Of a stretch of DNA of 19,447 nt, positions 7,346-14,281 are shown piece after piece. The notes below the pieces were generated by a model, which saw only the letters and a list, made by a program, of their open reading frames with translations, had not been told where the DNA came from and searched no databases. Location: NCBI GenBank assembly GCA_037144255.1, contig JBAWXE010000047.1:1-19447 (forward strand), written 5' to 3'. The translations under genes were made by a program, and so were the position numbers. Source of the stretch: JBAWXE01 sp037144255 (GTDB taxonomy: Bacteria > Bacteroidota > Bacteroidia > Chitinophagales > Chitinophagaceae). How positions within the stretch are numbered: position 1 is the first letter of the stretch; each line of letters starts with the position of its first letter.

Positions 7346-8863
7346 TTACATGGTTGTATGATTTTTCAATTGGCCCAGCACCTTATCTACATTCACCCCC
7401 AATCCTTTAGCTACAGCAGCTCCCAATCTTGCATCTACTCTAAAGAAATGACATAATTGCCTGTTAACTATAGTATCCTTTTTAGTACCGACAATACCGC
7501 TCATAGCACCAATAATATTTGCTATCAAATTATGCCTGTCATAATCATTCATTACCTTATTGAATAATAATGCTGGCTGGCTGAAATGATCATTTTCTCC
7601 TTCCTCATTACGATCATACCAATCTGCTGTAATATTATCCAATAGCACTGTGGGCTCTTTATAATTTTCGTCTATTTCTATCTTATCAAAACTATTTGGG
7701 AAATAATTTGGTGCTGATTCTCCATTACCATCAGCGTTCATTTTACCATCGCGTTGGTAATTAGCAACAACATAAGGACATCTATTGACAGGTAATTGTT
7801 CATAGTTTACTCCCAGTCTATATCTATGCGCATCAGGATAAGACAAAATTCTCCCTTGTAGCATCTTATCTGGCGAATAGCCTATACCATCTATTACATG
7901 CGCTGGTGCAAACGCACTTTGCTCTACCTCTGCAAAATAATTTTTGGGTACTTCATTTAGCTCTAAAATTCCAACATCCAACAAAGGAAAAGTTCCCTGA
8001 GGCCAAACTTTGGTCAGATCGAATGGATTGAATGATAATTTTTTAGCTTGTGCATCGGTCATCACTTGTATCTTCACCGCCCATTTAGGGAAATCCTTTT
8101 TATCAATAGCCTCTACCAGATCTCGCTGTGCAAAATCAGGATCAATACCTTTCATTTCTACAGCTTCACTATCTGTAAAATTCTTGATGCCCTGCTCTGT
8201 TTTAAAGTGAAATTTCACCCATACTTGTTCATTCTTTTTATTGATTAATGAGAATGTATGACTACCGTAACCATTCATATGTCTATATCCAAATGGTGTG
8301 CCTCTATCGCTCATCAATATTAAAACCTGATGCAAGCTTTCCGGATTCAGGCTCCAATAATCCCACATCATAGTAGGGCTTTTGCAATTAGTACGTGGGT
8401 CCCTTTTTTGTGTATGAATGAAATCGTCAAATTTCTTAGGGTCTTTAATAAAGAATACCGGAGTGTTATTACCTACCAGATCCCAGTTGCCATCTTCTGT
8501 ATAGAATTTTAAAGCAAAACCTCTGGGGTCTCTTTCTGTATCTGCACTTCCCTTTTCACCACCTACTGTGCTGAATCGTAAAAAAACCTTTGTTTCTTTA
8601 CCAATCTTATTGAATAGTTTAGCCCTAGTATATTTAGATATATCATTAGTAACAGTGAATGTACCGAACGCGCCAGTACCTTTGGCATGCACTACCCTTT
8701 CCGGGATCCGCTCCCTATTGAAATGTGCCATCTTTTCATGCAGTATATAATCCTGCAGTAATAATGGACCTCGCTTACCGGCACTCAAACTATTTTCATG
8801 CTCCACATATGGTCTGCCGGATGCTGTGGTTAGCTTGCGTTTTTTATTTATTTCCTTACTCAT
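7346..8863 (-). CDS. katA: monofunctional haem catalase
   Basis: This catalase (2 H2O2 to 2 H2O and O2) is 505 residues from the ATG at 8863. The frame opens 26 codons earlier at 8941, but the extra leader is not catalase-like. Visible landmarks are the distal histidine H59 in RVVHAKG and the RFSTVGGEKGSADTERDPRGF signature (about 96-116). The distal asparagine is in DLVGNNTPVFF (128-138). The haem-ligand tyrosine is in RILSYPDAHRYRLG. The length puts it among small-subunit, NADPH-binding-type catalases. It has its own terminator and no operon partners, as usual for a peroxide-defence gene. No OxyR or PerR site was recognised upstream. Function is secure; the symbol is by family custom. Confidence 0.95.
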   Translation of the reverse strand: MSKEINKKRKLTTASGRPYVEHENSLSAGKRGPLLLQDYILHEKMAHFNRERIPERVVHAKGTGAFGTFTVTNDISKYTRAKLFNKIGKETKVFLRFSTVGGEKGSADTERDPRGFALKFYTEDGNWDLVGNNTPVFFIKDPKKFDDFIHTQKRDPRTNCKSPTMMWDYWSLNPESLHQVLILMSDRGTPFGYRHMNGYGSHTFSLINKKNEQVWVKFHFKTEQGIKNFTDSEAVEMKGIDPDFAQRDLVEAIDKKDFPKWAVKIQVMTDAQAKKLSFNPFDLTKVWPQGTFPLLDVGILELNEVPKNYFAEVEQSAFAPAHVIDGIGYSPDKMLQGRILSYPDAHRYRLGVNYEQLPVNRCPYVVANYQRDGKMNADGNGESAPNYFPNSFDKIEIDENYKEPTVLLDNITADWYDRNEEGENDHFSQPALLFNKVMNDYDRHNLIANIIGAMSGIVGTKKDTIVNRQLCHFFRVDARLGAAVAKGLGVNVDKVLGQLKNHTTM

Positions 8864-8941
8864 ACATCCAGAATTTAGAAGTAATTTTTTGCATGGACTA
8901 TAAATGTATGTACTTGTAAAAGGGATAAAAATGACATCCAT

Positions 8942-9007
8942 TAGGAAAAATGGTAATTGTAATCATCTTTGCATGCAGCTCATTCAAAAATGCAAACTAA
9001 AAAATAA
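8942..9007. other. non-coding spacer upstream of catalase
   Basis: This begins a gene-poor stretch of about 1 kb (8864-9931). The first part must carry the catalase promoter on the minus strand; no convincing consensus was found. Short plus-strand ORFs over 8904-9158 lack any protein-like composition. Confidence 0.35.
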
Positions 9008-9393
9008 TATATTTACATATCATTCAATTTCAGAACCAACATTATTACCAAACAAATACTCTTATCATATATTGTCATTTTTCTGTCCATATCTACTTGT
9101 AAAAAATCTGCTACTGATAAAGGCTTTACAATTGAAAATAATGGACAAGTCAGTATGACAATGGCTATCTACCCCACGGAAAATGATTATATAAATAATA
9201 CCAACATAATAAACTCAGTTACTTCTTCAGCCTGGTAGTATACCCAATATGGGAAATAATACCAAATGAAACAGGGCTCAATGATAATATAGCCAATAAC
9301 ACTGCCTTTGGGAATGCATTATATATATCAACCAGTGCCGATACTGTTTCAGCACTAATAGGTATTCATTTTTGTGCCTTTAAAAAAGAATAA
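9008..9393 (+). pseudogene. decayed small lipoprotein-like gene
   Basis: Two adjacent frames together read like one small exported protein. In the first frame, from 9008, a hydrophobic segment (ILLSYIVIFLSIS) is followed by TCKKS and then a polar stretch ending SVTSSAW at a TAG at 9236. One frame back, from 9235, it continues without interruption as VVYPIWEIIPNETG... and ends FCAFKKE at a TAA at 9391-9393. Both parts have protein-like composition, asparagine- and threonine-rich, as in Bacteroidota surface lipoproteins. No ATG, GTG or TTG start exists in the first frame after the stop at 9005. The gene therefore appears to have lost its start and to carry a -1 frameshift. The hydrophobic stretch and the cysteine resemble a lipoprotein signal, but the residues before the cysteine (I-S-T) are only a weak lipobox. 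Homology is untested. Confidence 0.4.
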
Positions 9394-9398
9394 TATCA

Positions 9399-9450
9399 TA
9401 TTGTACTTAATAAAACTTGAAGAACGAAGGATGTGCATATAAGTACAATA
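9399..9450. repeat. 11-bp inverted repeat with 30-base spacer
   Basis: TATTGTACTTA at 9399-9409 is matched exactly in reverse complement by TAAGTACAATA at 9440-9450. It lies just after the end of the decayed lipoprotein frame. It could be a transcript-end hairpin, although the loop is long and there is no T-tract, or the ends of a miniature element. The rest of 9451-9931 shows no gene that can be supported. Confidence 0.4.
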
Positions 9451-9931
9451 CTTAATTTTGATACTCTTAATAATTTACTGTTGAAATTTCAGAGTCATTT
9501 TATTTAATTCTAAAAATAATTATTTTTATAATATAAAAAATACCGCCACCGGTAGGCCCAACAACATCTATATTATTGAAACTAAGCAATATCTGATAGT
9601 ATCTATGCAAACAAGCAACATAGTTGCATAAGTCTGAATATTTTCTTAAATCTGAAAGACTTATTATATGGATGATGAAAATTTTCCGAATAAATGAATT
9701 TTCCTATGGCACAAAGACCGAAATTATTAACCAAAAGAAAATCCAAACACACTACCTACTCGTAAATAAAAATGAAAACATAGACCAGGAACAGCAACAT
9801 AAAGCAGTTCTTGGCTTGATATTTTATTATAATAATAGTTTAATTCAGGCATCGGCAGTATTGATTATGAGTATTGAATATCTCTAAAGGATACTCAATA
9901 CTACTACCAATAAGCTTAAAACTGCCATATC

Positions 9932-10543
9932 ATGAGTGAGGTAAGAGCATTCATAGCGTCCGGGATACTGGAAATGTATGTGTTAGGTCAAACAACACCG
10001 GAGGAATCTGCATTAGTAGAAAAAATGGCTACAGAGCACATAGCTATACGTAAGGAGATCAATGAGATCAGTTATGCTTTAGAATCATATGCACAAACAC
10101 AGGCTGTTGAGCCAGACCCTATTCTGAAACCTTTCCTAATGGCGACAGTAGATTATATGGAAAGAATGAATAAGGGAGAAGTTCCGGCATTTCCCCCACA
10201 GTTACATCCAAAATCTACAATATCTGATTATGATGAATGGCTTCCAAGGTCTGAACTTTACCCTGCCAAACCTTTAATAAATGTGAATGCCAGTATCTTA
10301 GGTTATTCTCCAGAAATTACTACCGCTATTGTATGGCTAAAACTAGGTACGCCTCCAGAAACTCATACTCATGAATATGAAAAATTCTTGATAGTGGAAG
10401 GCACTTGCGATATCACTATTGGTAATGAGGTACATAATATGAAACCCGGTGATGTGCTCACCATTCCAATGCACATTAGCCATCATGTAAATGTGACATC
10501 ACCTTACCCTTGCAAGATCATCTTACAACGTATAGCCGCTTAA
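9932..10543 (+). CDS. ChrR-like anti-sigma/cupin domain protein
   Basis: This 203-residue protein has two parts. The N-terminal ~55 residues (IASGILEMYVLGQTTPEESALVEKM...HIAIRKEI) resemble the helical zinc-binding or anti-sigma module of ChrR/RsiW-type regulators. However, the cysteines and the H-x3-C-x2-C zinc site are not visible. The C-terminal part (about 125-200) is a cupin barrel with motif 1 HTHEYEKFLIVEG and motif 2 PGDVLTIPMHISHHV, which supply histidine and glutamate ligands for a metal. In the ChrR family such proteins hold an ECF sigma factor and respond to singlet oxygen or peroxides. Here no sigma-factor gene precedes it; the upstream kilobase is gene-poor. It ends six bases from a convergent oxidoreductase gene. 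A role as redox-responsive anti-sigma factor is inference; a small metal-binding cupin is certain. Confidence 0.72.
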   Translation: MSEVRAFIASGILEMYVLGQTTPEESALVEKMATEHIAIRKEINEISYALESYAQTQAVEPDPILKPFLMATVDYMERMNKGEVPAFPPQLHPKSTISDYDEWLPRSELYPAKPLINVNASILGYSPEITTAIVWLKLGTPPETHTHEYEKFLIVEGTCDITIGNEVHNMKPGDVLTIPMHISHHVNVTSPYPCKIILQRIAA

Positions 10544-10549
10544 TGATAC

Positions 10550-11755
10550 TTAGCTATATGCATAGTCATGCAGATACTCATAGTTTGGTGTCAATTGCCC
10601 ATTCTTGCATATGGTTGCACGTTCCAGAATATCGCTTTCTGAATTCAATAATTCTCCCAGTATATATTTTTCAAACTGAACTCCAAAATATTTAGATGCA
10701 TCTGCAGGTAGTTCATTGGGCAAATTATCGACCGCCATAATGTCTATGATACTCTTACTATTTTGAAAAGGAGCTACCTTTTCAAAGGTGTTTATATCTA
10801 TACCATATACTGGATCTGCAATGGTAGATGCACCAACATTTATTGGTACTGAACCATCTATATCGCAAGTAATATCAGATATGACGCTTAGTCTCAGATC
10901 ACTACGTAATAGTTCTTTTTTCTCGAATAGTCTAGGTATATTATGATCCCAATATATACCATTCATCAGAATGTCGCTCTTGGCTAAATATGGAGGAAAT
11001 ACACTACTATATTTTTCAGGATATGCATGAAAATCATCAGTGTGAAAAGAGCGATCATCAGTGCGTGAGTATAAAAACTTACCCTTCAGATTAGTGTATA
11101 CGGGGTACTTGTATTCGTGAGTCAGAAAATCTTCAGGTTCAACAGATTCAATATCTAGTTTGGCCATCATATCTAGAACTCCTGCAGATACTTTTCCGGA
11201 TCCTGTTACGGCTATTTTTACATTGGGCAGTTTCAGTCTTTCATACTGCAATAGCATCTCCTCATAATTAGCCATTTCATATGCAGGCTTAAGCTCATAA
11301 AGTCCATGTTTTTTACCATAAGTAAGCATTGCATTATGGGCACCAACTATTCCTGCATAAAAACCAAAACCTAAAATCCGCTGATGGTCTGCGTGGGTCA
11401 AACACTCATAATCTATCATACGTATACGCTTGCTAATAAGTGCCTGCATCAGCTTCTTATTATATGGCTGTTGTTTTTTGGTATGCGAAAAGAAAAAATA
11501 GGTCTTTCCTTCCATCAAATGGTCTATAGGAACTTCTTTTACACCTATTAACACATCGCAGTCGCTCAGGTCTTCCTTTAGTTCTATACCTTGCTCTACA
11601 TAATCCTCATCCTTAAAACACCTATTGGGTGATGGTTCTACGTATATTTTCACATCTGGGAACATTTCCTTTATGTGGGCACAGCGTTTGGGAGTAAGGG
11701 GTACTCGTACGTCGGGTGGCGTTTTTCTTTCTCTTATTACTCCTATGCGAATCAT
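10550..11755 (-). CDS. saccharopine/alanine dehydrogenase-type NAD(P)-dependent oxidoreductase
   Basis: This 401-residue enzyme belongs to the AlaDH/PNT superfamily. The N-terminal domain opens MIRIGVIRERKTPPDVRVPLTP, with the R-x-P-L-T-P substrate-binding region. The Rossmann glycine motif is VAVTGSGKVSAG-like (VKIAVTGSGKVSAGVLD, about residues 175-191). The C-terminal DITCDIDGSVP segment and the T-I-A-D-P-V-Y-G stretch are those of the bacterial saccharopine dehydrogenase (Lys1-like) subgroup, not classical alanine dehydrogenase. The reaction should be NAD(P)-linked amino-acid or saccharopine oxidation, but the substrate is not provable here. The upstream TTG at 11776 would add seven residues; the ATG at 11755 gives the family N-terminus. 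It is divergent from hscB across a 44-base gap and convergent with the cupin gene. Confidence 0.8.
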   Translation of the reverse strand: MIRIGVIRERKTPPDVRVPLTPKRCAHIKEMFPDVKIYVEPSPNRCFKDEDYVEQGIELKEDLSDCDVLIGVKEVPIDHLMEGKTYFFFSHTKKQQPYNKKLMQALISKRIRMIDYECLTHADHQRILGFGFYAGIVGAHNAMLTYGKKHGLYELKPAYEMANYEEMLLQYERLKLPNVKIAVTGSGKVSAGVLDMMAKLDIESVEPEDFLTHEYKYPVYTNLKGKFLYSRTDDRSFHTDDFHAYPEKYSSVFPPYLAKSDILMNGIYWDHNIPRLFEKKELLRSDLRLSVISDITCDIDGSVPINVGASTIADPVYGIDINTFEKVAPFQNSKSIIDIMAVDNLPNELPADASKYFGVQFEKYILGELLNSESDILERATICKNGQLTPNYEYLHDYAYS

Positions 11756-11799
11756 CTTTACTAATTTTGAAGCCAAAGATAACGCTTCATCTCACTTTC
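11756..11799. promoter_or_regulatory. divergent intergenic region (oxidoreductase / hscB)
   Basis: Only 44 bases separate the two divergent start codons, too few for two separate full promoters with leaders. The promoters must overlap each other or lie partly inside the opposite coding sequence. No consensus element could be assigned with confidence. Confidence 0.4.
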
Positions 11800-12333
11800 A
11801 TGCTTAACTACTTCCTGTTATACGATCTGCCTCAGAGCTTTCATCCTGACCCTGCAAAGGTAAAAAGTAAATTTTACGAACTAAGCCGTCGTTATCATCC
11901 CGATCATTTTGCAGGTGCTGACGCAGCCACAGGCGGAGAATCTCTACGAATGGCAGCTGTGAATAATGATGCCTACAAGACACTGAACAATAGTGATGCA
12001 ACCATGGCATATATATTAAAATTAAACGAATTGTTAGAGGATGAAGAAAAATATAATCTCCCTCCAGCCTTTCTGATGGAAATGATGGACCTGAACGAGG
12101 CTGTAAGTGAATATGAGATGGATAGAGACAACCAAGCAGTGAAGACACAAGCCCTACAAGCATTACAAAAGCAACTGGATGCATGGATATCTGGTATTGA
12201 ACCACTCACACATCAGTACGATAATGGAGTACAGACAAAAGAGATGTTATTAAAAATAAAAGATTACTATTTTCGTCGCAAATACCTATTGCGCATTCAG
12301 GGAAGAATAAATAACTTTGCACCCCGCCATTAA
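11800..12333 (+). CDS. hscB: HscB-like Fe-S cluster assembly co-chaperone (J protein)
   Basis: From the ATG at 11800 this is 177 residues. The N-terminal J domain carries the HPD motif at residues 33-35 (RRYHPDHF), which stimulates the ATPase of an Hsp70 partner (HscA or DnaK). It is preceded by FYELSRR as in HscB. The C-terminal domain (from about YNLPPAFLMEMMDLNEAV) is the acidic three-helix bundle that binds the IscU-type scaffold in HscB. The frame is open further upstream, but that part is a hydrophobic translation of the divergent gene's start and not HscB-like. Size and domain order are complete. The gene is followed 24 bases later by tRNA-Leu. Its last 128 bases are overlapped on the opposite strand by the read-through tail of the recombinase. 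Confidence 0.88.
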   Translation: MLNYFLLYDLPQSFHPDPAKVKSKFYELSRRYHPDHFAGADAATGGESLRMAAVNNDAYKTLNNSDATMAYILKLNELLEDEEKYNLPPAFLMEMMDLNEAVSEYEMDRDNQAVKTQALQALQKQLDAWISGIEPLTHQYDNGVQTKEMLLKIKDYYFRRKYLLRIQGRINNFAPRH

Positions 12334-14035
12334 GGTATTTAGATACCTTCAATAGTTGCCCAGATGGCGGAATTGGTAGACGCGCTAGACTCAAAATCTG
12401 GTTTTCGCAAGGGAGTGCAGGTTCGATTCCTGTTCTGGGCACAAGAGTAGATTGAAGGCAATCCAATTCAGGATTGCCTTCTTTATTTTCCTCTACAACT
12501 CGCTTCAGTGGCTCAATTGCGCCGAACAAACTATTGACCCTCTCGGTTCGAACTGACTTATTTTTCTTATTATACAAGATTCCTTGAGGAAATATCAAGT
12601 TCTGTAACAAACGCTTGTTGTCAAATGTAGCTGAAGACCATGCGCCGCTTATGTTTTCGGCGATGGACAAACACTTTTCTACAGCTTTTTCAAGGTTCGA
12701 ACTATCCAAATCACCTTTGCTGAGTTCTGTCTTCAATACCGCTAACTCCTGTTGATACTTGAGCATGTACTTTTGGTATACATCCTTGGTAATCTCACTT
12801 AAAACATACTTTTCTTCCACACTATCGATATGTGATTGTTTCTCGGTAATCTTCTTTTTTAACAACTTACTAGCTTCCAGCGACTGGGACATCCTCTCTT
12901 TGAGTTGCTTAAGCAAAAGCTTCTTTAAATGCTGCTTGTGCTTCTTCTCATACTCGAATGCTTGCAGGTAATCTGTAAACATACCATTCAATTTCTTTGC
13001 GCTGATATTCACAGGTTCATCACTCAGTTTGGTTTTATAATACCAATTGTTCTTGGTAGAGTACCCTGTTAAAGGTTGTCCACTGTTTTCATCCTTAGCG
13101 AATATTTTTAGCGGAACCTCCTCATGACGGAATACTTTTGGGACGCCAGCCATCGATGCTTCATCCAAAGCTTCGTTAGCCTTCATAAATGTTTTGATAT
13201 CTATAAGAGGAGGATGTTTGCCCTTGACCAACTGTCCATTCAATAGCTTCCCTGTTATATATCCAGCATAGAAAGGATTAGAAATCACATTACGGAAGTT
13301 CTTCTCCGTAAAATCCAGCCCCCTTGCACGTACAGCCTGAATTATTTCCTTATTGGTCAACTTACCCTCAGCCTTGAGTAAAAAAGCCTTTTTAAGCTCC
13401 TTTCCCTCCTCTGTTATAACATACTCATGGAAGCAAGCCCGATGCATCCTCTTGAGGTTCTTATAGCCTAAAGGAGGAGCATATGGCCAATATCCCTTGA
13501 GCATTACCTCCATCGTATTGAGTTTGGTACGCTCACTTTTGATGTTATTGTCAAAATTGTTGAGCAAATGCATGATATCCTCCTGCATGATACCCGAAGC
13601 TGTATTGGAATCAATATTCATAGTCACCGACTTGAGAATGATACCCTCCTTACGGAGTTGCGCACTCAGTCGGGAAGCTTCAGCACCTGTTCTGGAAAAG
13701 CGGTCATAATTTTGGACAATGATGTATTTCACATCCTTGTTTTTTCTGACATAATCCAGCAGCATCTTAAAATGTTTACGCTCGTCACTTTTAGCACTCT
13801 CGTATGTACCGCCGAAGTATTTCTTGATCGGGTACTGATGCTTAAATGCATATTCTTCGCATAAACGCTTTTGGGTTTCAAGGCTACCGTTGTTGGCAGC
13901 TTGCTCCGAAGAGCTTACCCTTGTGTATATCACACAGTTATTACCCTCCCTTTTGGAGGAGTTGCTGTATTTTTTGATGCTTATCTGCTCCAGTACCTGT
14001 TCGAGCTTACTGTGCTTATTGGTCGATTTTGTCAT
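12206..14035 (-). CDS. large serine recombinase, C-terminus running into tRNA-Leu and hscB antisense
   Basis: This 609-residue serine recombinase has the catalytic serine S41 in YTRVSSSEQ and the family's D-R-F-S-R segment (YDRFSRTGAEASRL). A recombinase domain follows (from about YWPYAPPLGYKN). The expected zinc-ribbon region (DENSGQPLTGYSTKNNWYYKT) has kept the GxPLTGY core but has no cysteines. A basic coiled coil comes next (about 360-440). The protein homologous to other recombinases ends near residue 520. Residues 532-560 (RTGIEPALPC...) are the antisense of tRNA-Leu, and residues 568-609 are the antisense of the hscB end. The gene should drive integration into and excision from tRNA-Leu. 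The start overlaps a 54-aa gene by 20 bases. Whether the long tail is made is unknown. Confidence 0.9.
   Translation of the reverse strand: MTKSTNKHSKLEQVLEQISIKKYSNSSKREGNNCVIYTRVSSSEQAANNGSLETQKRLCEEYAFKHQYPIKKYFGGTYESAKSDERKHFKMLLDYVRKNKDVKYIIVQNYDRFSRTGAEASRLSAQLRKEGIILKSVTMNIDSNTASGIMQEDIMHLLNNFDNNIKSERTKLNTMEVMLKGYWPYAPPLGYKNLKRMHRACFHEYVITEEGKELKKAFLLKAEGKLTNKEIIQAVRARGLDFTEKNFRNVISNPFYAGYITGKLLNGQLVKGKHPPLIDIKTFMKANEALDEASMAGVPKVFRHEEVPLKIFAKDENSGQPLTGYSTKNNWYYKTKLSDEPVNISAKKLNGMFTDYLQAFEYEKKHKQHLKKLLLKQLKERMSQSLEASKLLKKKITEKQSHIDSVEEKYVLSEITKDVYQKYMLKYQQELAVLKTELSKGDLDSSNLEKAVEKCLSIAENISGAWSSATFDNKRLLQNLIFPQGILYNKKNKSVRTERVNSLFGAIEPLKRVVEENKEGNPELDCLQSTLVPRTGIEPALPCENQILSLARLPIPPSGQLLKVSKYLNGGVQSYLFFPECAIGICDENSNLLFLITSLLSVLHYRTDV
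12358..12441 (+). tRNA. tRNA-Leu (anticodon CAA)
   Basis: The 84-base sequence folds as a class II tRNA. The acceptor stem pairs GCCCAGA with TCTGGGC. The D-arm has TGGTAGACGC. The anticodon stem CTAGA/TCTGG holds the loop CTCAAAA with anticodon CAA, which reads the TTG codon. A variable arm with TTTTCGCAAGGGA and a T-arm GCAGGTTCGATTCCTGT follow. The discriminator is A; the 3' CCA is not encoded (ACAAG follows). It is transcribed after hscB and is probably ended by the hairpin at 12454-12481. It is the apparent integration target of the neighbouring recombinase. Confidence 0.96.
12419..12441 (+). other. probable attachment site core (3' part of tRNA-Leu)
   Basis: The 3' half of a tRNA gene with a recombinase gene starting directly behind it is the classical layout of an integrated element. 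The element side restores the tRNA and brings a new terminator. A second copy of this core should lie at the far end of the element. None was found by eye up to position 19447, so the element probably extends beyond the window. Exact crossover limits are unknown. Confidence 0.5.
12454..12489 (+). terminator. tRNA-Leu terminator, embedded in recombinase reading frame
   Basis: A perfect 11-bp stem, GAAGGCAATCC and GGATTGCCTTC, with a 6-base loop is followed by TTTATTTT on the plus strand. This is a strong intrinsic terminator for tRNA-Leu. It lies on the element side of the tRNA and, on the minus strand, encodes the recombinase residues EGNPELDCLQ. Confidence 0.85.
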
Positions 14036-14180
14036 GTTCGGACTCTAAATAAATATCAACAATAATGCTTGCGAAACGCTCCAACTGTTCCTGTATGGAA
14101 ATAGGGGACGCTGCATGCACATTTTCATTTTCGACTACTGTATTTTGTTCTTTTACATAGGCTCTTTGTTTTTTTGACAT
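14016..14180 (-). CDS. small protein overlapping the recombinase start
   Basis: This 54-residue ORF begins with an ATG at 14180, eight bases downstream of a GGTGA-like ribosome binding site. It ends with a TAA inside the recombinase gene, overlapping it by 20 bases in another frame. The product has a polar N-terminus (MSKKQRAYVKEQN) and an amphipathic C-terminal helix (IQEQLERFASIIVDIYLESE). Overlap of this kind usually means translational coupling. Short proteins with an ERFA-x-I-I-V-D-I-Y-type helix are commonly found in front of Bacteroidota integrases, in my recollection. A role as a recombination accessory or as a folding or expression partner of the recombinase is inference. Composition and coupling make it likely to be a real gene. 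Confidence 0.65.
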   Translation of the reverse strand: MSKKQRAYVKEQNTVVENENVHAASPISIQEQLERFASIIVDIYLESEHDKIDQ

Positions 14181-14281
14181 TGGTCACCATGAGATACATA
14201 GCTTAGTCGTGATGAGCGAAGTAAGCCATATGTGGTGTATTAACTGAAGCCGATTGTGTCGGAGTTCAACGGATTGTCTAT

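Noticed and set aside
8904..9158. An 84-aa plus-strand ORF
   Set aside because: The translation looks random, and a better protein-like reading lies in another frame of the same DNA.
9624..9887. An 87-aa ORF before the cupin gene
   Set aside because: The composition is AT-driven with no domain or ribosome binding site, and it does not resemble an ECF sigma factor.
12206..12440. The last ~78 residues of the recombinase as a genuine extra domain
   Set aside because: They are the antisense of tRNA-Leu and hscB; the phrase RTGIEPALPCENQ is a known type of tRNA-antisense artefact in protein collections.
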